A stretch of 64,000 nt of DNA from Modicisalibacter xianhensis (GCF_900113605.1 NZ_FOPY01000006.1:210416-274415), one strand, 5' to 3'. Positions 1 to 9,339 are shown, counted from the first letter of the stretch. The notes: generated by a model not told the origin, from the letters alone. A program made the numbers and translations.

Positions 1-1
1 C

Positions 2-853
2 ATGGCACTGCACCCGGGTCTCGAGGTGGAACTGGTGGCGATGTCCACCCGGGGCGACAAGATTCTCGATACGCCGCTGGCCAAGGTCGGCGGCAAGGGC
101 CTGTTCGTCAAGGAGCTCGAGGAGGCGATGATCGACGGTCGTGCCGACATTGCCGTGCATTCCATGAAGGACGTGCCGATGCACTTTCCCGAAGGGCTGG
201 GGCTGTCTGTGATCCTGGAAGGTGCCGAGCCCACGGATGCCTTCGTGTCCAACCACTATGCCAGCTTCGACGACCTGCCCAAGGGCGCGCGCGTGGGTAC
301 GTCGAGCCTGCGTCGCGGCCTGCAGGTCAGCGAGGCGCGCCCCGACCTGCAGGTGCTCAACCTGCGCGGTAACGTGCAGACCCGGTTGGGCAAGCTCGAT
401 GCCGGCGACTTCGATGCCATCATCCTGGCCACGTCCGGACTGCGTCGGCTGGGGCTCGGCGAACGCATCACCATGGAATTGCCGCCGGAAATCTGCTTGC
501 CAGCCTGCGGGCAGGGCGCACTGGGCATCGAGTGCCGGACCGATGCGCCGGAACTGCTTGCGCTGTTGAGACCGCTCGACCACCCCGAGACGGCGACCCG
601 GGTGCGTGCCGAGCGGGCCATGAACACCCGGCTCGAGGGCGGCTGCCAAGTGCCGATTGCCGGACATGCCGTCCTGGAAGGCGATACGCTGTGGCTGCGT
701 GCGCTGGTCGGTATGCCGGATGGCTCCCAGGTGCTGCGCGCCGAGGGCCGTGGCTCGGCCTACGAGCCCGAGGCACTGGGCATACGTGTGGCCGAGGATC
801 TGCTCGACCAAGGGGCCGGCGAGATCCTGGCCAACGTCTACGGCGAGTATTGA
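2..853 (+). CDS. hemC: Porphobilinogen deaminase (hydroxymethylbilane synthase), 5' end outside window
   Basis: HemC polymerises four porphobilinogen molecules into hydroxymethylbilane in cytosolic heme synthesis. The readable 283 residues contain [18 protein letters not shown], the [12 protein letters not shown] block, [17 protein letters not shown] and EGGCQVP, whose Cys carries the dipyrromethane cofactor. Compared with the usual ~310 residues, about 28 N-terminal residues are missing because the gene starts left of the window. The stop overlaps the hemD start by one base (TGATG), so the two are probably translationally coupled in a hemCDXY operon. Confidence 0.97.
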   Translation: MALHPGLEVELVAMSTRGDKILDTPLAKVGGKGLFVKELEEAMIDGRADIAVHSMKDVPMHFPEGLGLSVILEGAEPTDAFVSNHYASFDDLPKGARVGTSSLRRGLQVSEARPDLQVLNLRGNVQTRLGKLDAGDFDAIILATSGLRRLGLGERITMELPPEICLPACGQGALGIECRTDAPELLALLRPLDHPETATRVRAERAMNTRLEGGCQVPIAGHAVLEGDTLWLRALVGMPDGSQVLRAEGRGSAYEPEALGIRVAEDLLDQGAGEILANVYGEY

Positions 854-1644
854 TGCCGCCGCGCCCCCGTGTCCTGATCACGCGCCCCGGCAAGCGGGCG
901 CAACCGCTGCATCGGGCACTCGAGGCGGCGGGCGCCGAGGCGGTTGCGCTGGAGGCCATGCGTCTGGAGCCGCTGACGGAAACGCCCGAGGTGCGGCAGG
1001 CCTGGCTCGACTTCGATCTGTTCCAGCGGGTCGTGGTGGTCAGCCCCTTCGCCGCGGAATGCCTTGCCGATGGGCTCGACCGCTACTGGCCGCAACTGCC
1101 GTTGGGTCCGAGTTTCTACGCGGTGGGTGCAGGCACGGCCCAGGTGCTGCACGATATGCTGGGTGTGCGCGTTCACCTGCCGCCGGCCAATGCCGAGGAC
1201 AACAGCAGTGAGGCACTGCTGCAACTGCCTTCGCTGCAGCGGCTGGATGATCAGCGTGTGTTGCTGGTCGCCGGCGAAGGGGGGCGAACCGTGCTGGCCG
1301 ACAGCCTTGCCCAGCGGGGAGCAAAGCTGACCCGGTTGGCGTTGTATCGCCGCACCCCGGTTGAGCCTGGCGGGCCGGGCGCGCAGTATCTGGCACAGGG
1401 AGATTACTCCGCACTGGTGGTGACGAGCGGCGAATTGCTGGAACATCTGGCAGGATGGTGTTCTGGCAAGGCGTTGAACCAACCGCTAATCGTTTCCAGC
1501 CAGCGTTTGGCTACACTGGCCCACACGCTGGGCTATCTGCGTCCACATGTGGCGCAAGGCGCCACACCGGCCGCCCTGACGGCTGCCGTGGCCAACGCGT
1601 GTAACCTGGATGGCGCCGATCATGATGATCTTGAAAAGGGCTAG
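853..1644 (+). CDS. hemD: Uroporphyrinogen-III synthase
   Basis: HemD cyclises hydroxymethylbilane to uroporphyrinogen III, inverting ring D. The 263-residue product starts [16 protein letters not shown], the typical N-terminal Rossmann-like strand of the family, and shows the two-lobe layout with VVVSPFAAECLAD and VVTSGELLEHL near the expected hinge regions. HemD sequences diverge strongly, so the call rests on these motifs, the size and the position between hemC and hemX. The ATG at 853 overlaps the hemC stop. An upstream in-frame extension is possible but would run through hemC. Confidence 0.93.
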   Translation: MPPRPRVLITRPGKRAQPLHRALEAAGAEAVALEAMRLEPLTETPEVRQAWLDFDLFQRVVVVSPFAAECLADGLDRYWPQLPLGPSFYAVGAGTAQVLHDMLGVRVHLPPANAEDNSSEALLQLPSLQRLDDQRVLLVAGEGGRTVLADSLAQRGAKLTRLALYRRTPVEPGGPGAQYLAQGDYSALVVTSGELLEHLAGWCSGKALNQPLIVSSQRLATLAHTLGYLRPHVAQGATPAALTAAVANACNLDGADHDDLEKG

Positions 1645-1650
1645 CGACAG

Positions 1651-3147
1651 ATGAGCAAGCAAGAGCACGATCAGGACGAACAACGTGCGCCTTCCGGCGC
1701 GGGCAAGGGCGAGTCCCCTGGCGACGCGTCGAAAAAACCGGCTACGGACAAGGGGGCTGCGGCCCAGTCCGGCAATGGCAAGGCTGCGTCGACATCCTCG
1801 AATAACGACAAGAGCAAGGCGGCGGAACCTGCCGGAAAAACGGACAGATCCCATGCCAGCCGTCCGGCGACGGACAGTGCCAAGTCCAGGCAGGAAGGCT
1901 CGGCAGCACCGGCCAAGGCCCAGGAGGACGGCAAGCCCGGGAAGTCTCAGGACACCAAGCCGGAGCCGGCGAAGACGGGCATTGGTAGCAACGCTGGTAC
2001 CAGCAAGCCCGGCGACAAGCCCAAGGACACGCCATCCAGGCCGGCCACCCCAGGCACCACCGCTACGTCAGGCAGCGGTAGTGCGGGGACGACAGCCACG
2101 CGACCCACGAGTGGCAGTGGCGGTGGGGGTAGCAAGGCCGGTGTCGTCGCGCTGGTCCTGGTCATCCTTTTGCTGCTGGTCGCGGTTATCGCCGGCTGGT
2201 GGGCATGGCAGAAGCTACAGGCCCAGCAGTCGCAGCTCTCCCAGGTTTCCCAGGTCCAGAGCAATACCAGTGCCAACGCCGACGCCATCGACGAATTGCG
2301 TTCGCAGCTCAGTGGACGCGACCAGCAGCGCCAGCAGGCCGTGCAGGAACTGCGCAACGAGATGCAGCAATATCGTCAGGAGATGAACCAGACGCTCGAC
2401 GACGTACTGGCGAAGCTGGCCGAGGAGCAGGAAACCAACCCCAACGAGTGGTTATTCTCCGAGGTCGAATATCTGCTGCGTCTGGCCAACCAGCGCTTGC
2501 AGCTCGAGCGCGACGTCAACGGCGCGATTTCGCTGTTGCGCACCGCTGACGAGCGTCTGGCAGAGGCCGACAATCCCGCTCTGACCCCGGTACGTCGTGC
2601 CATCCAGTCCGAGTTGGGCGAATTGAAATCGGTACCCGACATCGACCGCACTGGCCTCTACCTGCAGCTGATGGCGCAGCAGCAGCAGCTTGCCAAGCTG
2701 CCGCTGCAGCAGGATATCGAACAGATTGCCGCCGAGGCAGGCGATACTTCGACGGTCGAGGGCGCCTGGCAGCAGCAGTTGTCGCGTCTGTGGCAGGAAA
2801 TCAAGGAGCTGGTCGTCGTGCGTCGTCATGACCAGGCCCTGGAAGCCCTGATGACCCCCGAGCAGGAGTCCTACCTGCGCCAGAACGTACGCCTGCAGCT
2901 CGAGCAGGCCCAGTTGGCATTGCTCCAGGCCAATCCTGAGCTGTATCGCGCCAGTCTGGAAAAGGCGATCACCCTGATCGAGGGTTACTACGATACCGAC
3001 AGTGACGGGGTCCAGCAGGTACTGGATACCCTGCGTTCGCTGATGGACAAGACCATCCGCCCCGAGCTGCCTGATATCAGCGAGTCGCTGCAGGCCCTGC
3101 GAGACTTCATGACGCGTCGCCAAGGCGGCGGGGGTGGTGAGGCATGA
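1651..3147 (+). CDS. hemX: HemX-family membrane protein (uroporphyrinogen-III C-methyltransferase-like annotation)
   Basis: The 498-residue protein is in the usual hemX position. Its first ~160 residues are low complexity (Lys, Ala, Ser, Gly, Thr, Pro) and probably disordered in the cytoplasm. One membrane segment follows at about residues 163-185 (VVALVLVILLLLVAVIAGWW), then a Gln-rich coiled coil and the conserved HemX domain (NEWLFSEVEYLLRLANQRLQLERD). Family members are often labelled methyltransferases, but no SAM-binding motif is visible here. The true role is unclear, and a scaffold in heme synthesis has been suggested. The stop overlaps the hemY start by 4 nt. Confidence 0.9.
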   Translation: MSKQEHDQDEQRAPSGAGKGESPGDASKKPATDKGAAAQSGNGKAASTSSNNDKSKAAEPAGKTDRSHASRPATDSAKSRQEGSAAPAKAQEDGKPGKSQDTKPEPAKTGIGSNAGTSKPGDKPKDTPSRPATPGTTATSGSGSAGTTATRPTSGSGGGGSKAGVVALVLVILLLLVAVIAGWWAWQKLQAQQSQLSQVSQVQSNTSANADAIDELRSQLSGRDQQRQQAVQELRNEMQQYRQEMNQTLDDVLAKLAEEQETNPNEWLFSEVEYLLRLANQRLQLERDVNGAISLLRTADERLAEADNPALTPVRRAIQSELGELKSVPDIDRTGLYLQLMAQQQQLAKLPLQQDIEQIAAEAGDTSTVEGAWQQQLSRLWQEIKELVVVRRHDQALEALMTPEQESYLRQNVRLQLEQAQLALLQANPELYRASLEKAITLIEGYYDTDSDGVQQVLDTLRSLMDKTIRPELPDISESLQALRDFMTRRQGGGGGEA

Positions 3148-4367
3148 GAAAACTGATACTCATCGTCGTCATCGGCCTGGCCCTGGGGGCTTTGCTGGGC
3201 CAACTGATGCAGGCGCTGCCCGGCTACTGGCTGGTGCGTGTCGGCGACACCTCCTTCCAGACCTCGTTCTGGTTTGGCTTGGTGATGCTGTTGGCCCTGT
3301 TCGTGGTGCTGCATTTCGTGCTGCGCCTGCTGACGCGCATGCGTCGTCCGGTCAGTCGGCTCAAGGTCTGGAACAGCCGCAACCGCAACCGCAATGCCAT
3401 GCGGCGTACCGTGCGTGGCCTGGTGGCGCTGGCCGAAGGGCGCTGGAAACGTGCCGAGAAGGCGCTGACCAAGGCGGCTGACGATTCCAGCACCCCGTTG
3501 GTCAACTATCTGTCGGCAGCCTTGGCCGCCCACTACCAGGGACGTTACGAGCAGGCCGACACGCTGCTGCGCCGGGCACATAGCAGCACCGAAGGCGCCG
3601 ACACCGCTGTCGGCATGGTCCAGGCCCAACTGATGCTCGACCGCCAGCAGTTCGAGGAGGCGCTGGCGACGCTGACGCGCCTCGAGAAACAACTGCCCGA
3701 GCACCCACAAGTGCTCAAACTGCTCAAGCAGGCCTACCTGAGCGTCAACGACTGGGAAGGCATTCGGCGGCTGATGCCGCGCATGGCCCGTCAGCAGCTG
3801 GTCACGCAGGAAGAGCGTCACGAACTCGAGCAGCGTGCCTATCGTGAGCTGATCCTGCAGGCGGCGCGTCACCCCGGCGATGTCGAGCGGGTCCGCAACC
3901 TGTGGGCGGACATGCCCGATCACCTGCGTAGCGATGTGGAGCTGGTCGGCCTCTACACCGAGGCGCTGGTGCGTGGCAAGGAGGAAGGCATCGCCGAACG
4001 GCTGCTGCGCCATTCCCTCAAGGAGCGTTGGGACAGTCGCCTGGTGCTGCGCTACGGGCTGCTCAACGTCGATCCCGGTCGCCAGCTGGCTTATGCCGAG
4101 AAGTGGCTGCAGGAGCGTCCCAACGATCCCGATCTGCTGCTGACCCTGGGCCGTTTGTCGCTACGCAATGCCTACTGGGGCAAGGCGCAGGAATATTTCG
4201 AGGCCAGCCAGCGACAGCGCCCCAGCGGTGTGGTATGTGCCGAACTGGCACGGCTGTTCGCCAACCTGGGCGAACACAACAAGAGCCAGCTCTACTATCG
4301 CCAGAGCGTCGAGCTGCTCGACAAGTCGCTGCCGGCGTTGCCACAACCCAGCGACAGCAACCGCTAG
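3144..4367 (+). CDS. hemY: HemY-family inner-membrane TPR protein
   Basis: This is the 407-residue gammaproteobacterial HemY, not the protoporphyrinogen oxidase of the same name in Gram-positives. Two N-terminal membrane segments (about residues 3-24 and 43-65) are followed by RRTVRGLVALAEGRWKRAEKAL and several TPR-like helical repeats. The ATG overlaps the hemX stop (ATGA), which implies coupling. It is the last gene of the operon, and a strong terminator follows 21 bp after the stop. Biochemical function is not established; the family is tied to heme synthesis by context. Confidence 0.92.
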   Translation: MRKLILIVVIGLALGALLGQLMQALPGYWLVRVGDTSFQTSFWFGLVMLLALFVVLHFVLRLLTRMRRPVSRLKVWNSRNRNRNAMRRTVRGLVALAEGRWKRAEKALTKAADDSSTPLVNYLSAALAAHYQGRYEQADTLLRRAHSSTEGADTAVGMVQAQLMLDRQQFEEALATLTRLEKQLPEHPQVLKLLKQAYLSVNDWEGIRRLMPRMARQQLVTQEERHELEQRAYRELILQAARHPGDVERVRNLWADMPDHLRSDVELVGLYTEALVRGKEEGIAERLLRHSLKERWDSRLVLRYGLLNVDPGRQLAYAEKWLQERPNDPDLLLTLGRLSLRNAYWGKAQEYFEASQRQRPSGVVCAELARLFANLGEHNKSQLYYRQSVELLDKSLPALPQPSDSNR

Positions 4368-4388
4368 CCCCGTTCCCTTTGCTCTCCT

Positions 4389-4412
4389 GGGCGCCGCATG
4401 GCGCCCTTTTTT
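4389..4412 (+). terminator. Rho-independent terminator after hemY
   Basis: A perfect 7-bp GC stem (GGGCGCC/GGCGCCC) with a GCAT loop is followed directly by six T. It ends the hemCDXY transcript. Confidence 0.9.
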
Positions 4413-4542
4413 ATGCTTGCTGTAGGCACTGCTGCTCTACTTTTGTATACATGTGCCGTCAATCAAGTTGTCCATTTGGTCAGATTTGCCTACCCTGTAG
4501 ACGAAATCAAACCCCTATCCACAACAATAATGGGATACACCA

Positions 4543-5907
4543 ATGGACCAGAGCCCTTCCGTGCCCTACGACGAGGTGACCCCCGGCGTCCGTGACGAAC
4601 GCTGGATCGAGCATTACTTCGGCATACGTCGTAGAGGCTCTACACTGCGCACCGAGATGCTTGCCGGTGTTGCCACCTTCCTTGCCGGGATGTACATCAT
4701 TGTTGTCAATCCGGCCATTCTGAGCGATGCCGGCATTCCTTTCTCGGCGGCGCTGTCGGCCACGGTGATGATCAGCTTCCTCAGCAGTCTCGCCATGGGT
4801 TTGTATGCAAGAAATCCGATCCTCGTTGCACCGGGTATGGGGATGAACGCGCTATTCACCTATACCCTGGTGCAGGGCGCCGGCTTGCCCTGGCAGACTG
4901 CGCTGGGCTGCGTGTTCTGGTCGGGCGTGATGTTCGCGGTGCTGGCCATGTTCAATGTGCGCAAGGCGATCATCGAGGCGATACCCGACTCGCTACGTTT
5001 CGCGATCACCTGTGGTATCGGCCTGTTCATCACCTTCATTGGCTTCAAGAATGCCGGCTTCGTGGTCGCCAACCCGGCCACCCTGGTGTCGCTGGGCAGC
5101 CTCGATCCCTCACTGGTCACTTTCTTTCTAGGCATGATGGCGACGGCCATCTTCACGATCCTGCGCTGGAACGGAGCCTTGATACTCGGCATTGCCTTCA
5201 CCACCCTGCTGGCCCTGCCCATGGGCCGCCTATGGGGTGACGAAGTGCTCGTGCAGTGGAGCGGGCTGGCGGCATGGCCCGACTTCAGTGCTGTCATGCA
5301 GGTGGATCTGTGGGGCGCACTCAAGGTCGCCTACCTGCCGTTCATCTTCGTCATGCTGTTTACCAATTTCTTCGATGCGCTGTCCTGCTTCCTGGCACTG
5401 TCCGAGTCGGCCGATCTCAAGGACAAGGACGGCAACCCGCGCAATCTCAAGCGCTCGATGACGGTGGATGCCTTCGCCTCGATGATTGCAGCGCCGCTGG
5501 GTACCAGTGCCGCACAGACCTTCATCGAATCGGGGGCTGGCGTGTCGCAGGGTGGGCGCACCGGGCTGGTCGCCGTGGTCATTGCGCTGTTGTTCCTGCC
5601 GTTTCTGTTCCTCTCGCCGCTACTGTCGCTGGTCCCGGCGATCGCCACGGCACCGGCCCTGATCCTGGTCGGGCTGTTCATGATGTCGCCGATCAGTCAG
5701 ATCGATTGGAACCGCTTCGATCAGGCCTTTCCTGCCTTCCTGGCGATCATCCTGATGCCGCTGACCTACTCGATCACTCTCGGTATTGCCTTCGGCTTTC
5801 TCAGCTTCGTGCTGGTCAAGCTGTGCACCGGGCGGCTGGCCGAGATCAAGCCGGCGATGTGGGTCACGGCGCTGCTCAGCGTGGTGATGCTGGTGACTAC
5901 CCAGTAG
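4543..5907 (+). CDS. NCS2-family purine permease (guanine/hypoxanthine or adenine type)
   Basis: A 454-residue integral membrane protein with about 12-14 hydrophobic segments. The opening, with YFGIRRRGSTLRTEMLAGVATFLAGMYI (split here only in reading), and the APGMGMNALFTYT and GTSAAQTFIESGAGVSQGGRTG segments are characteristic of the AzgA-like branch of NCS2 transporters (E. coli GhxP/GhxQ/AdeP). That branch moves purine bases by proton symport. Substrate cannot be settled between adenine and guanine/hypoxanthine. It is a single-gene unit between terminators. No purine riboswitch was recognised in the 130-bp leader. Confidence 0.9.
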   Translation: MDQSPSVPYDEVTPGVRDERWIEHYFGIRRRGSTLRTEMLAGVATFLAGMYIIVVNPAILSDAGIPFSAALSATVMISFLSSLAMGLYARNPILVAPGMGMNALFTYTLVQGAGLPWQTALGCVFWSGVMFAVLAMFNVRKAIIEAIPDSLRFAITCGIGLFITFIGFKNAGFVVANPATLVSLGSLDPSLVTFFLGMMATAIFTILRWNGALILGIAFTTLLALPMGRLWGDEVLVQWSGLAAWPDFSAVMQVDLWGALKVAYLPFIFVMLFTNFFDALSCFLALSESADLKDKDGNPRNLKRSMTVDAFASMIAAPLGTSAAQTFIESGAGVSQGGRTGLVAVVIALLFLPFLFLSPLLSLVPAIATAPALILVGLFMMSPISQIDWNRFDQAFPAFLAIILMPLTYSITLGIAFGFLSFVLVKLCTGRLAEIKPAMWVTALLSVVMLVTTQ

Positions 5908-5928
5908 GGCATGTTCTTCCGGGCACAA

Positions 5929-5959
5929 AAAAGGGGCTGCCGATCCGGCAGCCCCTTTT
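5929..5959. terminator. Bidirectional terminator between permease and mechanosensitive channel
   Basis: A 14-bp perfect inverted repeat (arms AAAAGGGGCTGCCG) has A-run and T-run flanks. It can serve the permease on the plus strand and the convergent channel gene on the minus strand. Confidence 0.9.
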
Positions 5960-5977
5960 CACATTCAGGCAACGCGG

Positions 5978-8350
5978 TCAGCGTGCCTGGGGTGCGTCCA
6001 CGTCGTCCGAGTCCGGCTTGTCGTGGGACGGGTCGCTGACCCGGTAGGTCTCGGTGTCCGAGGTGGCGGGCTGTTCCGGCTGGGTCTCCACCGCCTGACG
6101 ACGCTCCTCGGCCAGGCGCAGGTGAGCCGGCGGTGCCGTCCCATCCTTGTTCTCGCCGAAGTACAACGTGGTATGCGGGAACGGAATCTCGATACCCGCA
6201 GCGTCGAAGTGGATCTTGACCAGGCGGTTGTAGGCACGGCCCACGCCCCACTGGTCACCCGGCGTGGTCTTGATGATCACGCGGATATTGACCGAACTGT
6301 CGGCCAGGGCGGTAACCCCTGCCACGGTGAGCGGCGCCAGGATCTTGTGGCCGTGTTCCTCGCTGGCCTTGAGCTCCTCGAAGGCAGCCTCCAGATGCTC
6401 GATGGCGTGATCGATGTTCTCGCGATAGGCAATGCCGTATTCGCCGACGTGGTTACCGAACTCGCGCATGTAGTTGGATACCGTGTCGACGCTGGAGAAC
6501 GGCACGATGTGATAGGTGCCGGACAGGTCGCGAATGCCCACCGAGCGGATGCTCAGGCGTTCGGCCGTACCGGTGACGCCACCCACCGAGACCACGTCGC
6601 CGGTGTTCATAGCATTTTCCACCTGGATGAAGATACCGGTGATGATGTCCTGCACCAGCTTCTGGGCACCGAAGCCGATGGCCAGGCCCAGCACCCCGGC
6701 GCCGGCGATCAGCGGTCCGATGTTGATGCCGATCTCGGCCAGCACGATCATGCCGGTCATGGTGATCAGGGTAATGGCCAAGGCGTTGCGGAACAGGCTG
6801 AGCAACGTCTTGGCACGGGCAGAAGGCTCGCCGGTGCCGGTCTCGGGGCTCAGGCGGTGCTCGATCAGGCTGGCCAGGGCGATCCACAGCGCGGCTGCCA
6901 CGACCAGGATGATGATCACGTCGATCAGCTTGCTGACCGTGCCCGAACCAGCGTCGGTGGCGTACCAGGCGGCCAGGTCGAAGATGCCCCAGGCATTCAG
7001 CACCAGCAGCACGACGGTAATCAGGATGATGGCGCGAATCACCTTGAGGAAGGTGGGGATGTAAGCGTTCAGCCGCACTTCGAGCTTGGGCAACTTGCGA
7101 CGCAGATCGTCGGATAGCGTGATGCGCTTGCCGATCAGTTGGGTCAGCACACCGGAGAGCAGCATGCCGATGCCGACAATGATCAAGGTCTGCAGCGTGG
7201 CCAGCATGACGCTGGGCAAGGCATCCTCGGGACGCACGATGCTCAGCAGCAACACGACCAGGAAGTAGGCGATGGCAAGCCAATGCCAGAGCTTGGCCAG
7301 CAGGTTCAGGGCAACGCGCGAGGCGCCCATGCTGGTTCTGGCGGCACGCGCCTCCAGGGCATGGCGCAGCTTGAGACGATTCTTGAGCACGAAGACCGTG
7401 GCATAGACGAACGCCAGCAGCATGACGACCAGCCCGAGGCCGCGACCCAGTGCCGGTGAGAGATAGTAATTGACGATGGGTACTGCAACCAGCATGCCGT
7501 AGCCAACGAAGCCGGTCAGCGTGGCCAGCCAGCGGTTCCAGTGTGCGGCTTCCCCGGCAGAGGCCGGCAGCAGGCGTAGTCCCTCGTAGCGGGAGGAGAA
7601 CAGCATGCGAATCGCGGCCTTGACCAGCTCGATGATCAGGAAGGCGTTGAGGAACAGCGAGGCGCGCGTGGAAAGCTCTCCTGCTTCGCCGATGGCGAAA
7701 GTGGCGATGAGGCTACCACCGACGTAGGCCAGGGCTACGACGACGATATCGATCAGCGCGGCAATGGTCACGGCGGCGATGACGCGCAGCAGGGGGCTGC
7801 GCCCACTGCCTTGCTGCGACCAGCGGCTGATCTTCGAGAACAAGGGGCGGGCCAGGCTGCGCAGGATCAGGAACGCGGCAAAGGTCGCTATGATCACCAG
7901 GGCCAGGTTCAGGGCAGCGCTCGTGATCTCGTCCATGCTGATCCGAGGGCCGGTGTCGGCGCCTGTCGACGTGAAGAGGGCGCCTAGCGCATCGACCAGC
8001 AGGGTGAACTGATGGCCCAGATCGCTGGCCACTTCACTGGTGGTTTCGGCCAGTCGCCTGGCCAATGATGCTTCGGCAGGGTTTGGCTCGCCAGCGGCTT
8101 CCTGAGCCGCGATCTCGCCAGGGGCCTCGACACTGGTGTCATCACTGGCCAGGGTGCGTAACTGCTCGATCAGGCGCTGGCGGGTGGCATCGTTCTCCAG
8201 CAGGTCGGCCAGGGTGGAATAGGCCACGGTGTCGCTGGCGGTATCGCCCGCGGTAGTCTCTGCCTGTTGAGCCAGGGCCGGCATTGCCACCAGGAGCAAT
8301 ATGAGCGCAAGCCAATGACTCAACCGGGCTTTCAGGCGCGGTAGTAACAC
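5978..8350 (-). CDS. YbiO-like large MscS-family mechanosensitive channel
   Basis: A 790-residue protein with an N-terminal signal peptide ending near MPALAQQAE, a periplasmic segment (YSTLADLLENDATRQRLIEQLRTL closely resembles E. coli YbiO), many membrane helices, and a C-terminal MscS core. The core includes LIAGAGVLGLAIGFGAQKLVQDIITG (the pore-lining TM3 type, Gly/Ala rich) and the beta domain GDVVSVGGVTGTAERLSIRSVGIRD. Such channels open on hypo-osmotic shock and release solutes, which suits a halophile or halotolerant host. It is monocistronic and converges with the upstream permease. YbiO is the best match by overall architecture; other large MscS paralogues are possible. Confidence 0.88.
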   Translation of the reverse strand: MLLPRLKARLSHWLALILLLVAMPALAQQAETTAGDTASDTVAYSTLADLLENDATRQRLIEQLRTLASDDTSVEAPGEIAAQEAAGEPNPAEASLARRLAETTSEVASDLGHQFTLLVDALGALFTSTGADTGPRISMDEITSAALNLALVIIATFAAFLILRSLARPLFSKISRWSQQGSGRSPLLRVIAAVTIAALIDIVVVALAYVGGSLIATFAIGEAGELSTRASLFLNAFLIIELVKAAIRMLFSSRYEGLRLLPASAGEAAHWNRWLATLTGFVGYGMLVAVPIVNYYLSPALGRGLGLVVMLLAFVYATVFVLKNRLKLRHALEARAARTSMGASRVALNLLAKLWHWLAIAYFLVVLLLSIVRPEDALPSVMLATLQTLIIVGIGMLLSGVLTQLIGKRITLSDDLRRKLPKLEVRLNAYIPTFLKVIRAIILITVVLLVLNAWGIFDLAAWYATDAGSGTVSKLIDVIIILVVAAALWIALASLIEHRLSPETGTGEPSARAKTLLSLFRNALAITLITMTGMIVLAEIGINIGPLIAGAGVLGLAIGFGAQKLVQDIITGIFIQVENAMNTGDVVSVGGVTGTAERLSIRSVGIRDLSGTYHIVPFSSVDTVSNYMREFGNHVGEYGIAYRENIDHAIEHLEAAFEELKASEEHGHKILAPLTVAGVTALADSSVNIRVIIKTTPGDQWGVGRAYNRLVKIHFDAAGIEIPFPHTTLYFGENKDGTAPPAHLRLAEERRQAVETQPEQPATSDTETYRVSDPSHDKPDSDDVDAPQAR

Positions 8351-8485
8351 TACAGACCTCCATGTTGGCGGGATGATGGTCCCGCATTGTCTTGCTGGTT
8401 GATGTCAGGGTGAGTTCGGACAGGTGTCGGGACGGCAAGCGGGCCGTACTGCCCCATTAGCATGATACAGACTCTAGTCTGACGG

Positions 8486-8501
8486 TTTATTCGCGAATAA
8501 A
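8486..8501. promoter_or_regulatory. 16-bp perfect palindrome between divergent genes
   Basis: TTTATTCGCGAATAAA is a perfect palindrome in the 239-bp gap between the channel gene (minus) and the small zinc-ribbon gene (plus). It is followed at 8511-8527 by a direct repeat TTGTAC-N5-TTGTAC (11-bp period). Both look like protein-binding sites. The factor is unknown. Confidence 0.5.
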
Positions 8502-8549
8502 AAAGTTTGCTTGTACGCAAGTTGTACAGTCAGCCGTCGTGCGGGAAGG

Positions 8550-8555
8550 TATAAT
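8550..8555 (+). promoter_or_regulatory. Probable -10 element of the zinc-ribbon gene
   Basis: A consensus TATAAT lies 35 bp before the start codon. No good -35 is present at 16-18 bp, which suggests an activator-dependent or weak promoter. Confidence 0.5.
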
Positions 8556-8589
8556 GCGCTGGTCGCATTGTTTGGAAAAGGACAGCCCA

Positions 8590-8793
8590 ATGCTCAAGGT
8601 AACCCTGGATTTGCGCTGCAATGTCTGTGGCGGAGAGCGCTTCATGATTCCCACCCCTAACGATCAGGAACAGGACGTTCGCTGTGCCGATTGTCATGCG
8701 TTCAAGTGCTGTAGCGATGCGCTCGAGGAGACGATGGCCAGTGCCAGACGGCGCTTGCCGCATCAGGATCAGTGGGGGTATCTGGCCTCCTGA
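8590..8793 (+). CDS. Small zinc-ribbon-like protein, unknown function
   Basis: A 67-residue protein with CNVCGG near residue 10 and CADCHAFKCC near residue 32. The two CxxC pairs give a likely single zinc-binding ribbon. An AAAAGGA ribosome-binding site lies just upstream of the ATG at 8590; an in-frame start further upstream lacks a site. It has no recognised family and no operon partner. The terminal part (HQDQWGYLAS) is polar. Function cannot be assigned; ribosome- or RNA-associated zinc ribbons of this size are common. Confidence 0.75.
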   Translation: MLKVTLDLRCNVCGGERFMIPTPNDQEQDVRCADCHAFKCCSDALEETMASARRRLPHQDQWGYLAS

Positions 8794-9044
8794 GTGGCGC
8801 TGCCTTTTTTCCTGAAAATGACAAGTGGCAGCGATTGGCCTCCCGGTCGGGTGACCTTTTTGCATGATCGCCCTGCCTGGCAGCCATGTGAGTAGCCTGA
8901 TTTTTAGCGTCCTCCTCAGTGCAGTAACCCTCGCCTTTTGCCATGAGCCGATTTCATCTCGACGGTTTGGCTTGCCGGTGCCACGCTTGTCATGAAGAAG
9001 CCAGAACCACTGGCCGATGAAAGGGAAATATCAAGGGGAATGCC

Positions 9045-9257
9045 ATGAGTGCTGCCGACAGTCGCGCACTGTATGTCTGTCGTCATTGCCAGTGCATGGT
9101 CTACATGGATGCACTGACACCTATCAAGCCGCCGTGTCCAACGTGTCTTGCGATCGATTACGATGCTGTCAGCGTGCCTGCCTACACCCAGGCATCGCAG
9201 GCCATTACCTATATGCTGACCAGCATCAAGACAAGCTGGCAGCAGGGTGCCCACTGA
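9045..9257 (+). CDS. Second small cysteine-rich protein, unknown function
   Basis: A 70-residue protein with CRHCQC near residue 12 and CPTC near residue 31, again two CxxC pairs of zinc-ribbon type, preceded by an AAGGGGAA ribosome-binding site. It lies 251 bp after the first zinc-ribbon gene on the same strand. The two are not close paralogues beyond the Cys pattern. A short amphipathic C-terminus follows (ITYMLTSIKTSWQQGAH). It sits directly upstream of the GGA-rich RNA at 9340-9520, but no functional link can be shown. Confidence 0.7.
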   Translation: MSAADSRALYVCRHCQCMVYMDALTPIKPPCPTCLAIDYDAVSVPAYTQASQAITYMLTSIKTSWQQGAH

Positions 9258-9339
9258 CAGAATGCCTACCAGGCCATCGACTACATGACCTATCGTCGAT
9301 TTCCTACAAAGCATGCTAACGTGGATTAAACACGGGGCG

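Noticed and set aside
4413-4542. Purine riboswitch before the NCS2 permease
   Set aside because: No three-way junction with the conserved loop sequences; only a weak TTGTCC-N17-TACCCT promoter-like pair was seen.
8795-9040. Terminator between the two zinc-ribbon genes at GGTCGGGTGACC-TTTTT
   Set aside because: The stem is only 4 bp; cotranscription of the two genes cannot be excluded.
9295-9335. GacA-binding box (TGTAAG-N6-CTTACA) upstream of the CsrB-like RNA
   Set aside because: The best candidate, around CTACAAAGCATGCTAACG, matches well only in its second half; too weak to claim.
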